The position numbers and the translations under genes are program-made. The notes under the pieces were generated by a model. It was not told the origin of the DNA. It did not search any database and saw only the letters and a list, made by a program, of their open reading frames with translations. A stretch of DNA of 64,000 nt from the NCBI RefSeq assembly GCF_006716445.1, contig NZ_VFPA01000002.1:620001-684000 (forward strand), given 5' to 3'. This stretch comes from Pseudonocardia kunmingensis. GTDB lineage: Bacteria; Actinomycetota; Actinomycetes; Mycobacteriales; Pseudonocardiaceae. Within the stretch, counting starts at the first letter, position 1. Each line of letters opens with the position of its first letter. Shown here piece by piece: positions 7,960 through 17,053 of the stretch.

Positions 7960-8760
7960 CTACGGATGGGGCTCGGTGAGCGGTGCGAACGTCGAGTAGT
8001 CGGCCACCGGGGATACTGCCGCGTCATCAGCGCCGCTGATCACGACCCGCATCCGGAAGCGGTCAGGGGAGACGAGCGTCCACTGGTACGCGAGCGGCGC
8101 ACCGCCGGCGTCGAACATGACCCGAGCCATCTGGAGGAGGGGGTCGCCCACGCGCACGCGCAGCGCGGCGGCGACCGGGGCGTCCGCGACGGTCGCCCCG
8201 ACCTCGTCGACGGCCCGGTGGACGACGCGTCCGGCGCGTCGCAGCAGTTCGACCAGCGTGTGGTCGTGCAGGTCGTCGGCCCGCAGGAGGTCTCCGACCG
8301 ACGGTTCGAGGTAGTTGGTCAGGTGCCGGAGCGGCTGGTCGTTCCGCCGCCGGACACGGGTGATCTTGAGGACCTCCGTCAGATCGTCGAGCTGCAGCGC
8401 CTTCGCGACCTCGTAGGGTGCAGGCACGCGGACGTACTCCAGGACATCGACGGCGGTGTGCTCCGCGGCCCGCTCGATGCCGCGCACGTGCTCGTCCATC
8501 GACAGCGCCATGCCGATGGGCAGGTTGCGCAGTACTCGGGTGCCACGGCCCGGCCGCCGCTCGACGAGCTTCTCCGACTCCAACGTGAGCAGGGCGCGGC
8601 GGACCGTGGCGCGGGAGACGTCGTACATCTGCATGAGGGTGAGTTCGCCGGGGATCTGATCGCCCGGTCCGTAGCGACCGGAGGCGATGGCACTGCGCAG
8701 CACGGTGGACAGCTGGTGGTGCAGCGGGGTGCCCAGCTCCCGCTCGAGACCGCCGATCAC
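7960..8760 (-). CDS. GntR-family regulator, HutC/UTRA type
   Basis: 266 aa. N-terminal winged helix: PLHHQLSTVLRSAIASGRYG then GELTLMQMYDVSRATVRRAL (about residues 12-70). The C-terminal UTRA ligand domain begins around KITRVRRRNDQPLRHLTNYL and ends LLQMARVMFDAGGAPLAYQW. GTG start overlaps the TGA of the LeuD-type gene (8757-8760), so it is the third gene of the LeuCD-like unit and probably autoregulates it. A longer frame upstream is only the LeuD shadow. Effector unknown, but UTRA domains bind small carboxylates, sugars or amino acids, in keeping with a catabolic dehydratase. Confidence 0.88.
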   Translation of the reverse strand: MIGGLERELGTPLHHQLSTVLRSAIASGRYGPGDQIPGELTLMQMYDVSRATVRRALLTLESEKLVERRPGRGTRVLRNLPIGMALSMDEHVRGIERAAEHTAVDVLEYVRVPAPYEVAKALQLDDLTEVLKITRVRRRNDQPLRHLTNYLEPSVGDLLRADDLHDHTLVELLRRAGRVVHRAVDEVGATVADAPVAAALRVRVGDPLLQMARVMFDAGGAPLAYQWTLVSPDRFRMRVVISGADDAAVSPVADYSTFAPLTEPHP

Positions 8761-9407
8761 GACCCGCCGCCCAGCCACGGGCGCCGCGCGAGGTACGCCG
8801 CTTCGTGGGTGTCGATGGTGGGAAGCCGCGACAGCGTCGCCGCGATCTCGTCCAGGCCGTTCAACAGCGCGTCGCGCTGATATGCGCCGATCGCGAAGGC
8901 GTGTCGCGCGTCGTCGGGTGCCGTCACGGTGCACTCCTGCAGATCGACCGTGAAGCGACCATCGGGACGTTCCGCGGCGGTGGTGAGCAGGCGCTCGACC
9001 ACATCGTGGCCCAACCGTACGGGCAGCACACCGTTCTTGACGCAGTTGCCCGCGAAGATGTCGCCGAACGAGGGCGCGATGATGCACCGCAGGCCGATTC
9101 CGACGAGTGCCCAGACGGCCATCTCACGTGACGACCCGCATCCGAAGTTCTCCCGGGCGATCAGGATCCCCGCCGTGTCGTACGGCGGCCGGTTCAGCAC
9201 GAACTCGGGGTTCGGCGTGCCGTCCTCGGCGTAGCGGTGCGCCGCGAACGCGTTCGGACCCATCTTGTGCCGGTCGGAGAGCACCTCGCGCGCCGAGGGC
9301 CAGTGTCGCACCGGGGTGACGCCGGGACCGGGGAAGATGTCGTCGGTGTTGACGTCGGACCAGGGCAGCGGAGCGGCGACGGCGGTGAGCACGGTGAACG
9401 GTTCCAC
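8757..9407 (-). CDS. LeuD-type small (swivel) subunit of an isopropylmalate-dehydratase-family hydro-lyase
   Basis: 216 aa, full length for a LeuD-type swivel domain. The substrate loop NTDDIFPG and the conserved ENFGCGSSREMAVWAL segment, with its Ser and Arg, match the family. Start is GTG 9407, 3 nt after the LeuC-type stop. It combines with the adjacent large subunit to make an aconitase-superfamily hydro-lyase that moves a hydroxyl group in a 2-hydroxydicarboxylate. The GntR regulator encoded in the same unit argues for a catabolic rather than leucine-biosynthetic role, for example on an alkylmalate; that is inference. Confidence 0.85.
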   Translation of the reverse strand: MEPFTVLTAVAAPLPWSDVNTDDIFPGPGVTPVRHWPSAREVLSDRHKMGPNAFAAHRYAEDGTPNPEFVLNRPPYDTAGILIARENFGCGSSREMAVWALVGIGLRCIIAPSFGDIFAGNCVKNGVLPVRLGHDVVERLLTTAAERPDGRFTVDLQECTVTAPDDARHAFAIGAYQRDALLNGLDEIAATLSRLPTIDTHEAAYLARRPWLGGGS

Positions 9408-9410
9408 GCG

Positions 9411-10826
9411 TCACCGCCCGGCGAGGGTGGGCAGCGTGCGTACGTCCACGAAGTGCCCGGCGACGCCGGCCGCCACGGCCATGGCCGGGCTGACCAGGTG
9501 GGTGCGCGCGCCGGCACCCTGCCGGTTCTCGAAGTTGCGGTTGGACGTCGAGGCGCACCGCTGCCCGGCCGCGACGCTGTCGTTGGCGCTCGCGAAGCAC
9601 ATCGAGCACCCGGCCTCGCGCCACTCGAAGCCCGCTTCGGTGAACACGTCGTGGAGGCCTTCGTCCTCTGCCGCGCGTTTGACGAGGCCGGACCCCGGAA
9701 CGACCATGCCGTGGACGCCGGGTGCGAGCCGTCGCCCGCGGGCGACGGCCGCCGCGGCCCGTAGGTCCTCGAGGCGCGAGTTCGTGCACGATCCGACGAA
9801 GACCCGGTCGACCGGGATGTCGGTGATCGGGGTGCCGGGGGCGAGGTCCATGTACGTGAGCGCCCGCTGCCGGCTCGCTGCCTTCGCCGCGGTCGGCGCG
9901 GAGGCCGGATCGGGCACCCGGCCGTCGACCGGCACCACGTCGTCCGGTGAGGTACCCCAGGTGACCTGGGGAGCGAGGCCGGTGACGTCGAGCCGGACGT
10001 CCCGGTCGAAGACCGCCCCCCGGTCGGTGTCCAGGGTCCGCCAGTGGGCGAGCGCGGAGTCCCACAGCTCGCCCTCCGGGGCCATCGGCCGCCCGCGGAG
10101 CCAGTCGAACGTAACCTCGTCGGGCGCGACCAGCCCGCACCGCGCGCCGGCCTCGACGGCCATGTTGCACAGCGTGAGCCGGCCGGGAACCGACAGCCGG
10201 GTGACTGCCTCGCCCGCGAACTCGATGGCGTGCCCGATGCCGCCGCCTGCGCCGATCGCGCCGAGCACGGCGAGCGCCACGTCCTTGGCGCTCACCGGCT
10301 CGTCGATCCGGCCCTCGATCGTCACCCGCATCGTGCGCGACGGCTTCTGCATGAGGGTCTGCGTCGCCAGGACGTGCTCCAGCTCGGAGGACCCGATGCC
10401 GAAGGCGAGTGCGCCGAGTGCCCCATGGCTCGACGAATGGCTGTCCGGGCAGACGATGACGAGCCCTGGCTGCGTGAACCCCTGCTCGGGGCCCACCACG
10501 TGGACGATCCCGCGCCGCGGATCATCCATATCGATATAGGGGATGCTCATATCCGCGCAGTTGTTGCGAAGCTCGGCGATGAGCCGCAACGAGCCGCGCC
10601 GCGGCGTGGCGTCGGTCCTGGTGGCGACGGTGTGGTCGGCCATCGCGAGCGTCGCGCCGGGGCGGCGTACGTTCCGCCCGCGCTCTCGGAGGCCCTGAAA
10701 GGCCGACGGGCTCGTGGCCTCGTAGATCAGCTGGCGATCGACCGCCAGGAGGCAGGTGCCGTCGGGGAGCCGGTCGACGACGTGGTCGTCCCAGATCTTC
10801 TCGTAGAGCGTCTTCAGCTGCGTCAC
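9411..10826 (-). CDS. LeuC-type large (Fe-S) subunit of an isopropylmalate-dehydratase-family hydro-lyase
   Basis: 471 aa with the chosen GTG start. The three [4Fe-4S] ligands are visible: Cys347 in VGSCTNSRL and Cys407/Cys410 in GCSMC. Other family blocks are [20 protein letters not shown] near residues 125-150. An upstream ATG at 10883 would add 19 residues that the family lacks, and it overlaps a promoter for the opposite gene. The GTG at 10826 has GAGGAG 6 nt before it and starts the protein at [16 protein letters not shown], just like canonical LeuC. Acts with the swivel subunit; substrate could be isopropylmalate or another alkylmalate. Confidence 0.87.
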   Translation of the reverse strand: MTQLKTLYEKIWDDHVVDRLPDGTCLLAVDRQLIYEATSPSAFQGLRERGRNVRRPGATLAMADHTVATRTDATPRRGSLRLIAELRNNCADMSIPYIDMDDPRRGIVHVVGPEQGFTQPGLVIVCPDSHSSSHGALGALAFGIGSSELEHVLATQTLMQKPSRTMRVTIEGRIDEPVSAKDVALAVLGAIGAGGGIGHAIEFAGEAVTRLSVPGRLTLCNMAVEAGARCGLVAPDEVTFDWLRGRPMAPEGELWDSALAHWRTLDTDRGAVFDRDVRLDVTGLAPQVTWGTSPDDVVPVDGRVPDPASAPTAAKAASRQRALTYMDLAPGTPITDIPVDRVFVGSCTNSRLEDLRAAAAVARGRRLAPGVHGMVVPGSGLVKRAAEDEGLHDVFTEAGFEWREAGCSMCFASANDSVAAGQRCASTSNRNFENRQGAGARTHLVSPAMAVAAGVAGHFVDVRTLPTLAGR

Positions 10827-10863
10827 GTGCCGCTCCTCGACGTGGCCCCCCACGACCACCGGG

Positions 10864-10892
10864 TTGACGGTCTGTACGGACATAGAGACAAT
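10864..10892 (+). promoter_or_regulatory. Predicted sigma-70-like promoter for the D-aminoacylase-like gene
   Basis: TTGACG (10864-10869) and GACAAT (10887-10892) are spaced by exactly 17 bp and point toward the gene at 10979. Transcription would start near 10899, just before the inverted repeat at 10909-10927. Prediction from consensus only. Confidence 0.45.
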
Positions 10893-10908
10893 GCTGGCAA
10901 GAGTACAG

Positions 10909-10927
10909 GCTCCTCAAATCGAGGAGC
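10909..10927. promoter_or_regulatory. Inverted repeat in the divergent LeuC / D-aminoacylase-like gene region
   Basis: Perfect 7-bp arms GCTCCTC / GAGGAGC with the 5-nt spacer AAATC. It lies between the two divergent genes and immediately downstream of the predicted plus-strand promoter, a good place for a repressor operator. The nearby GntR regulator (7960-8760) is the obvious candidate; a leader hairpin is the alternative. Confidence 0.45.
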
Positions 10928-10978
10928 AAGGAAGCCGTGGGGCAACCACAGTCACGCCGGCCGACGGAGAGCGGGAGC

Positions 10979-12703
10979 ATGACGACGAGCTACGACCTGG
11001 TGATCCGGCGCGGCACGGTGGCGGACGGTTCCGGCGGGGAGCTGTTCGAGGCCGACGTCGCGGTGCGCGACGGAACCGTCGCCGCTGTCGGCCCCGACCT
11101 CGCGGCGGGCACGGAGGAGATCGATGCGACGGGGCTGCTGGTCACGCCGGGCTACGTCGACATCCACACCCACTACGACGGACAGGTGACCTGGGAGAAC
11201 CGCCTGTCCCCGTCGTCGGGCCACGGGGTCACGACGGTCGTCACCGGCAACTGTGGCGTCGGGTTCGCGCCGTGCCGCCCCGAGGACCAGACCGAGCTCG
11301 TCGAGCTGATGGCCGGGGTGGAGGACATCCCCGAGGTCGTCATGACCGAGGGTCTGTCCTGGACGTGGACCACGTTCCCGGAGTACCTCGACACGGTCGC
11401 CCGTCGTCCGCACGACATCGACGTCGCCGCGATGGTGCCGCACTCGGCGCTGCGCGTGTACGCGATGGGGCGGCGCGCGATCGAGCGGGAGTCGGCCACC
11501 GAGGGTGAAATCGCGCGTATGGGCGAGCTGATGCGGGAGGCGATGGCTGCGGGAGCGATCGGTTTCGGCACCTCCCGTGCGCTGCAGCAGAAGAGCGTGC
11601 ACGGCGAGCCGATCCCGACCGTCCGCGCCGCCGAGGACGAGCTGCGCGGCATCCTCCTGGCGATGGCCGAGGGCGGCGGCGGCGTGTTCCAGGCCCTGTC
11701 CGACTTCGACGAGTTCGCCGACGTCGACGGCGAGTTCGCGATGTTCCGGCGGCTCGTCACGGGCTCCGGGCGGCCGCTGTCGTTCACACTCAACCAGAAG
11801 CACCGTGACCCGGATGGCTGGCGGCGTCTGTTGGAGCTCACTGCGGAGGCGAGCGCCGAAGGGCTGCCGATCACCGCGCAGGTGCTGGGGCGCCCGACGG
11901 GTCTTCTTCTCGGGCACGACGTCACGCTGAGCCCGTTCTCCCGGTGCCCCAGCTATGCCGCCCTCGCGGACCTGCCACTCGATGCTCGCGTCCGTGAGCT
12001 GCGGCGATCGGAGGTCCGCCGGCGGGTCCTCGTCGAGGCTGCCGGGCACAACCGCCGGGCGTGGCGGTTTCGGTTCGAGCTCGGCGACCCGCCGAACTAC
12101 GAGCCCGATCCGACGGACAGCCTCGAGGCCAGGGCCGCCCGTGAGGGCACCACGCCCGAGGCGCTCGCCTACGATCTCCTGCTCACCGGCGATGGCCGCG
12201 GCCTGCTGTTCGAGGCCTTCCAGAACTACGCGGACGGCTCGCTGCAGGCTGCCTACGAGATGATGGTGCACCCGGACACGGTGCTGGGCCTCGGTGACGG
12301 CGGAGCGCACCTCGGCCTCATCTGCGACGCCAGCTACCCCACGACGATGCTCGCGCACTGGACCCGGGACCGGACCAGGGGACCGCGCATGTCCATTCCG
12401 GCCGCGGTCAAGGCGATGACCTCGGACACGGCACGCGCGGTCGGACTCCACGACCGCGGGCGCATCGCGCCGGGGTGCAAGGCCGATGTCAACGTCATCG
12501 ACTACGACCGGCTGCGGCTACACCGACCCGAGGTCGTCCGCGACCTCCCGGCCGGCGGGCGGCGCATCGTGCAGCGAGCCGACGGTTACGTCGCCACTCT
12601 CGTGAGCGGCACCGTCACCTATCGCGGTGGTGCGCCGACCGGTGCCCTGCCCGGGCGGCTCGTGCGCGGACCACGGCACGCTCCCTCCGCCGACGTGCGG
12701 TAG
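10979..12703 (+). CDS. D-aminoacylase / N-acyl-D-amino-acid deacylase-like amidohydrolase
   Basis: 574-aa amidohydrolase of the D-aminoacylase family (COG3653). The metal motif HTH is in VDIHTHYDGQ (His63, His65), and the C-terminal active-site block is LGLGDGGAHLGLICD followed by LHDRGRIAPGCKADVNVIDY, the usual composite beta-domain end. Start ATG 10979 follows GGGAGC. Relatives hydrolyse the amide of N-acyl-D-amino acids, though many actinomycete members have unknown substrates. It is followed by a peptide-type solute-binding lipoprotein, so it may process an imported N-acyl or amide compound. Confidence 0.82.
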   Translation: MTTSYDLVIRRGTVADGSGGELFEADVAVRDGTVAAVGPDLAAGTEEIDATGLLVTPGYVDIHTHYDGQVTWENRLSPSSGHGVTTVVTGNCGVGFAPCRPEDQTELVELMAGVEDIPEVVMTEGLSWTWTTFPEYLDTVARRPHDIDVAAMVPHSALRVYAMGRRAIERESATEGEIARMGELMREAMAAGAIGFGTSRALQQKSVHGEPIPTVRAAEDELRGILLAMAEGGGGVFQALSDFDEFADVDGEFAMFRRLVTGSGRPLSFTLNQKHRDPDGWRRLLELTAEASAEGLPITAQVLGRPTGLLLGHDVTLSPFSRCPSYAALADLPLDARVRELRRSEVRRRVLVEAAGHNRRAWRFRFELGDPPNYEPDPTDSLEARAAREGTTPEALAYDLLLTGDGRGLLFEAFQNYADGSLQAAYEMMVHPDTVLGLGDGGAHLGLICDASYPTTMLAHWTRDRTRGPRMSIPAAVKAMTSDTARAVGLHDRGRIAPGCKADVNVIDYDRLRLHRPEVVRDLPAGGRRIVQRADGYVATLVSGTVTYRGGAPTGALPGRLVRGPRHAPSADVR

Positions 12704-12771
12704 CCGACCTCGCCGACGCTCGACCAGCCAGACCCGCCGCCAGCCAGATCCGGTCAAGGAGGACCGACGTG

Positions 12772-14325
12772 ATGTCGTGGAGTCGTACGGGGAAGGTCTC
12801 GGCCGTGGTGGTGGTCGCCGCGGTGCTGACGGCATGTGGCGGCGTGGCCGAGCCGTCGTCCGGTGCCGCTGCAACCGACGAGAGCGCGGTGCTCAAGGCA
12901 GGGTGGTCGGTGGCGCCGACGAATCTCGACCCGGTGATGGCGACCAGCGAGACCGTCTGGTTCCGCTTCGGGATGACGGCGATCTACGACCGGCTGTTCA
13001 CCGTCGATGCGGCCGGCGAGGCCAAGGGGATGCTCGTCGAGGAGTACGGGTACAGCGACGACGGGTTGCAGCTGACGATGGGGCTCCGGGAGGACGTGAG
13101 CTTCCGTGACGGGCGTGCGCTCGACGCCGAGGTCGTGAAGGTCAACCTCGATCGGGCCCGGACGGTGCAGAGCCCTGTGGTCAAGGAGCGGATGGAGGCC
13201 GTGACCGCGGTCGATGTCACCGGACCGTTCGAGGTGCGGCTGACACTCGCGACGCCCACCCCGTCGATGCCGTACATCCTGGCCGAGTGTGCCGGGTTCA
13301 TGGTGCACCCGGACCTGATCGCCAATGGCGACCCGGCGACCGAGACCAACGGGTCGGGCGCGTACTCGGTGGAGAGCTTCATCCCGGGCGAGTCGCTCGT
13401 GCTCGTGCGCGACCGCACCGACTACTGGGATCCCGAGGCGGCGAAGGTGGCTCGGATCGAACATCACGCGATTCCGGACTTCCAAGCGTTCTCCAACGCG
13501 GTCGCGGCCGGCCAGATCGACATCGGCCAGTTCCAGCCGAACAACGTCGCCTCCATCGAGGGTCGCCGCGGGCTGAAGACCGTTCCCGTCCCGATGGGCA
13601 CGAGCGTCGACCTGATGTTCAACCGGGCCGTGGCGCCGATGGATCACCTGGAGGTCCGGCAGGCGATCAACTTCGCGCTCGACCGCGACGCCATCACACA
13701 GGCGCTCTACCCCGGGTCGGAGCCCAAGTCCCAGTACTACCGGGACGGGCTGAGCGGGCACGATCCGGAGGGGGCGCCCGTCACGCGCGATGTCGCCAGG
13801 GCCCGGGAGCTGTTGGCCGAGGCCGGCTTCCCGAACGGCCTCGACATCGGTGAGGTGCTGATCTCCGCCGCGGTGACCGGGGGCCTCGCCGAGGTCGTGC
13901 AGGAGCAGCTGGCCGAGGCAGGCATCCGGATGACCCCGGTCAACGTCGACCCGCTGCAGATCTTCTCGCGATGGGCGGAAGGCAGGAACACCGCGCACTT
14001 GAACTTCTCGGCCTCGGGAACCGAACCGGGCGCCGGCGCTGCGACGATGTGGGGGCCCCGGCGGAACCCGGCCGGGACGACGCCGGAGTTCGACCGGATC
14101 CTCGCCGCGGCTGCGGACAACCGGGTCAGCCAGGAGCAGCGCGACGCCGGTTACCGGGAGCTCAACCGGTTCCTGCGCGACGAAGTGTGGTCGGCCCCGA
14201 TCGCCTGGATCAACTACCCGTGGGTGATGACCGAGCGGCTGGAGGGGTTCAGCGCCGAGATGGACTACGCCACGACCCTGGGCCCCTTCGACTTCCGGTA
14301 CCTGTCGATGACGGCGGAGGACTGA
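12772..14325 (+). CDS. ABC-transporter solute-binding lipoprotein, DppA/OppA family (copy 1)
   Basis: 517-aa extracellular lipoprotein. The signal peptide is MSWSRTGKVSAVVVVAAVLT with lipobox LTAC, lipidated Cys22. The SBP_bac_5 body follows (VAPTNLDPVMATSETVW, LREDVSFRDGRALDAEVVKV, VRQAINFALDRDAI). It binds oligopeptides or other amphiphilic ligands outside the membrane and would deliver them to an ABC permease, but no permease or ATPase gene is next to it. AAGGAGG lies 9 bp before ATG 12772. Close paralogue of the protein at 15437-17011; both genes share their last codons and the following hairpin. Confidence 0.9.
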   Translation: MSWSRTGKVSAVVVVAAVLTACGGVAEPSSGAAATDESAVLKAGWSVAPTNLDPVMATSETVWFRFGMTAIYDRLFTVDAAGEAKGMLVEEYGYSDDGLQLTMGLREDVSFRDGRALDAEVVKVNLDRARTVQSPVVKERMEAVTAVDVTGPFEVRLTLATPTPSMPYILAECAGFMVHPDLIANGDPATETNGSGAYSVESFIPGESLVLVRDRTDYWDPEAAKVARIEHHAIPDFQAFSNAVAAGQIDIGQFQPNNVASIEGRRGLKTVPVPMGTSVDLMFNRAVAPMDHLEVRQAINFALDRDAITQALYPGSEPKSQYYRDGLSGHDPEGAPVTRDVARARELLAEAGFPNGLDIGEVLISAAVTGGLAEVVQEQLAEAGIRMTPVNVDPLQIFSRWAEGRNTAHLNFSASGTEPGAGAATMWGPRRNPAGTTPEFDRILAAAADNRVSQEQRDAGYRELNRFLRDEVWSAPIAWINYPWVMTERLEGFSAEMDYATTLGPFDFRYLSMTAED

Positions 14326-14336
14326 CGCGGACAGGC

Positions 14337-14367
14337 GGCGTCGGGCTGGTCACGCCTGCCCGACGCC
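14337..14367. terminator. Hairpin after binding-protein gene 1 (repeat unit copy 1)
   Basis: Perfect 10-bp inverted repeat GGCGTCGGGC / GCCCGACGCC with an 11-nt loop, 12 bp after the stop of the binding-protein gene. A nearly identical hairpin follows the paralogous gene (17023-17053). It probably acts as a terminator or attenuator before the hydrolase gene. Confidence 0.65.
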
Positions 14368-14420
14368 CACGAAGCCCCGACCAACCCGGATATTCCCACC
14401 GAAGCGGCAGAGAAGGCGCA

Positions 14421-15446
14421 ATGATGCAGCCAGTCACGTTCACGGTATCGACGGCATTGGGGGCCGAGCAGCCTCTCTTCCAGGTGGCGTGGGTCTTCCT
14501 GCCACCGCCGGACACGGCGCCCAAGGCGGCTTTGGTGTGCCTCCCCGGCGGGACCTACGACAAGCGGTACTGGCACATGGAGATCGACGGCCATGCGGGT
14601 TACAGCTTCGCTGAACACCTGGCCGATCAGGGCTTCATCGTCGTCGCGGTCGATCATCTGGGCGTCGGTGAGAGCTCGGACCCGGACGAGACCGTGATCT
14701 TGGACCTTCCTCGCCTTGCTGATGGTGATGCCGAGGTGGCTCGGCAAATCCGGGCGCGGCTCGAGGACGGGGACCTGGTCCACGGGCTCGCACCGATCGA
14801 CCTCCCTTTGATCGGAGTTGGGCACTCGATGGGCGCGTGCCTGACGGCAATGGTGCAGGCGAGGGCGAAGCCCTATGACGCCGTTGCCCTGCTCGGCTAC
14901 GGGGCCCAGGTTCCGACCAGCAATTCCCGCACCGTCGAAGGCAGCACCCTCGAGTCCCGGATCGCAGACAGTGCCGCCCGCCTTCGAGAGGCCGCAGGAC
15001 ATGCCGAGAATGCCCGCTGGACGATGGTGCCCCGCGCGCGGCTGCGCGCCCACTTCCACTCCCCGGACGTGCCCGACGACGTCGTGGCCGCTGACAACGC
15101 TGCCGAGAGCCGGGCTCCCCTGCCGGCCTGCCACGAGGTGACCGCGCCCGGGTATGCGGAGCCGTACATGGCGGAGATCGACGTGCCTGTCTTCCTCGGT
15201 TTCGGAGGGGGAGTGGACTCGACCTCAGATGGCCATGCCGAGCCGGGCTATTACCGAGCATGCACGGACGTGACGCTCTACCTGCTGCCGGGGGCAGCCC
15301 ACTGCCACAACTTCGCGAGCAACCGCGAGGTCCTCTGGGACCGCCTCGGTGCGTGGGCAACATCCCAGCTGTCCGGACATGCCGAGGCGCCGGCCGGTGA
15401 CGGCTCCGTCCGGACGACCCTGACCGAGAAGCGATCATGGGCATGA
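14421..15446 (+). CDS. Alpha/beta-hydrolase (esterase/amidase-like)
   Basis: 341 aa. The nucleophile elbow is GVGHSMGAC with Ser136; VDHLGVGESSD follows strand 4 and the catalytic His is in AAHCHNFASNREVLWDRL near the C-terminus. No signal peptide, so it acts in the cytoplasm. It sits between two paralogous solute-binding protein genes and overlaps the second by 10 bp, which ties its role to the imported ligand. The hydrolase at 39726-40787 is a distant paralogue with the same VDHLGVG and GxSMGxC blocks and the same C-terminal MHNFA/CHNFA pattern. Likely ester or amide cleavage. Confidence 0.82.
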   Translation: MMQPVTFTVSTALGAEQPLFQVAWVFLPPPDTAPKAALVCLPGGTYDKRYWHMEIDGHAGYSFAEHLADQGFIVVAVDHLGVGESSDPDETVILDLPRLADGDAEVARQIRARLEDGDLVHGLAPIDLPLIGVGHSMGACLTAMVQARAKPYDAVALLGYGAQVPTSNSRTVEGSTLESRIADSAARLREAAGHAENARWTMVPRARLRAHFHSPDVPDDVVAADNAAESRAPLPACHEVTAPGYAEPYMAEIDVPVFLGFGGGVDSTSDGHAEPGYYRACTDVTLYLLPGAAHCHNFASNREVLWDRLGAWATSQLSGHAEAPAGDGSVRTTLTEKRSWA

Positions 15447-17011
15447 GACGTCTTCTGGCCCTCCTCGCAACCGCCCTCGTGGTGGTGATGCTGTCAGCCT
15501 GTGGGGGAGACGGCGGGGAACCGGCCGATGCAGCGCCTGGGACCGCCGAATCGGAGATCGACCCGAACGCCACTCTGCGGTATGCCGGTCAGGTGGGCAT
15601 CCCCGATCTGGATCCACACCGGGCGAGATCGGAGGTTCTGTCCTTCAGCTACGGGCTCGGCATGGTCTATGACCGGTTGTTCACGGTGACGGCCGATGGC
15701 AAGACCGAGGGCATGCTGGTCACGGACTGGGAGCTCTCCATGGACGGGACGATCATGTCCATGAACCTGCGTGAAGACGTCACCTTCCGGGACGGGGCGC
15801 CAGTGGACGCCGCGGCCGTGAAGGTCAACCTGGATCGTGCCCGAACTCTCGAGACGCCGGTCGTCAAGGCGCAGATGGCCGCAGTCCAGGAAGTTCTGGT
15901 CACCGGCCCCTACCAGGTTCAACTCCAGCTCTCCCGACCGACACCGGCGATGCCCTACGTCCTGGCGATGATGTCCGGATACATCATGCATCCGGCCCTG
16001 ATCGCGAACGGCGACCCGCGGACGGAGGCCAACGGATCTGGACCCTATGCGGTCGAATCCTTCGTCCCCACGAAATCTTTGACCTTGGTTCGCGACGGGA
16101 ACTACTGGGACCCCGAGGCGGCCAAGCTGGCCCGCATCGAGTACACCACCATCGGCGATCCTCAGGCCTTCCTGAACGCACTGCGGGGCGGGCAGGTCGA
16201 CATCGGACAGATGCAGCCCGGGGAGGCATCGGGACTCGACACCGTCCCCGGCATCAACATCGTGCGTGTTCCGCATGGCATTGGTGTCAGCCTGTATCTG
16301 AACTACGGACGCGAGCCCTTGGACGACATTCGCGTCCGGCAGGCCATCAACTATGCCTACAATCGAGAAGCGATCACCGGAGCGTTGTTGCCGGGATCGG
16401 TGCCGGCGTATCAGCACTACCGGGAGGGTCTTCCCGGATATGACCCCGAGCTTGAGAAAAGCTACGAGTACGACCCTGCGGAGGCCAGGCGACTGTTGAC
16501 TGAGGCCGGTTACCCCGGCGGCATCGATCTGGGTGAGGTAATGATCAGCCAGGCCTTGCCCAGCCCGATCGGCGACGTCATGCAGGAACAGTTGTCCGAA
16601 GCCGGGATTCGGATCCAACCCGTCGTCGTCGACAGCGTGGCGATATTCCAGCAATGGGCCAGTGGCCAGTACTCCGGGCAGATCAGCTTCAACGGCACGG
16701 GCAGCGAGCCCGGCCTCGGCGCCGTGCACCGGTGGAAGACGCCCTCGAGCAACCCCGCGCCGACCACTCCCGAGTTCGAGGAAATGCTCACCGCGGCTTC
16801 GGATAGCCGCCTGACCGATACGGAACGGATCGCCCGCTACGAGGAACTCAACGGATATCTCGTGGAACAGGCCTGGGCGGCTCCGATCTCTTGGCTGAAC
16901 TTCCCATGGGTGATGAGCGACCGGGTTCAGGGGTTTTCCGCCGAGAACGACTATGCCACCACTATTGGCCCGTACGACTTCCGGTACCTGTCGATGACGG
17001 CGGAAGACTGA
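15437..17011 (+). CDS. ABC-transporter solute-binding lipoprotein, DppA/OppA family (copy 2)
   Basis: 524 aa, lipoprotein signal MGMRRLLALLATALVVVMLS with lipobox LSAC (Cys22), then an SBP_bac_5 domain. It shares long blocks with the protein at 12772-14325, for example the C-terminal end DFRYLSMTAED, and is clearly a duplicate. Start ATG overlaps the hydrolase gene by 10 bp with GAGAAG upstream. As with copy 1, no permease or ATPase gene is adjacent. The two copies have diverged in the ligand-binding body, so they may recognise related but different compounds. Confidence 0.9.
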   Translation: MGMRRLLALLATALVVVMLSACGGDGGEPADAAPGTAESEIDPNATLRYAGQVGIPDLDPHRARSEVLSFSYGLGMVYDRLFTVTADGKTEGMLVTDWELSMDGTIMSMNLREDVTFRDGAPVDAAAVKVNLDRARTLETPVVKAQMAAVQEVLVTGPYQVQLQLSRPTPAMPYVLAMMSGYIMHPALIANGDPRTEANGSGPYAVESFVPTKSLTLVRDGNYWDPEAAKLARIEYTTIGDPQAFLNALRGGQVDIGQMQPGEASGLDTVPGINIVRVPHGIGVSLYLNYGREPLDDIRVRQAINYAYNREAITGALLPGSVPAYQHYREGLPGYDPELEKSYEYDPAEARRLLTEAGYPGGIDLGEVMISQALPSPIGDVMQEQLSEAGIRIQPVVVDSVAIFQQWASGQYSGQISFNGTGSEPGLGAVHRWKTPSSNPAPTTPEFEEMLTAASDSRLTDTERIARYEELNGYLVEQAWAAPISWLNFPWVMSDRVQGFSAENDYATTIGPYDFRYLSMTAED

Positions 17012-17022
17012 AGCGGGCAGGG

Positions 17023-17053
17023 GGCGTCGGGCTGGTCACGCCTGTCCGACGCC
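17023..17053. terminator. Hairpin after binding-protein gene 2 (repeat unit copy 2)
   Basis: GGCGTCGGGC / GTCCGACGCC, 9 of 10 pairs, same loop as the hairpin at 14337-14367. The right arm also encodes the last codons of the convergent TetR gene (stop at 17036-17038), so the hairpin is shared between a terminator and a coding end. Confidence 0.6.

Noticed and set aside
9411..10883. Start of the LeuC-type gene at ATG 10883
   Set aside because: The extra 19 residues are foreign to the family and overlap a promoter for the opposite gene; GTG 10826 has a better ribosome site.
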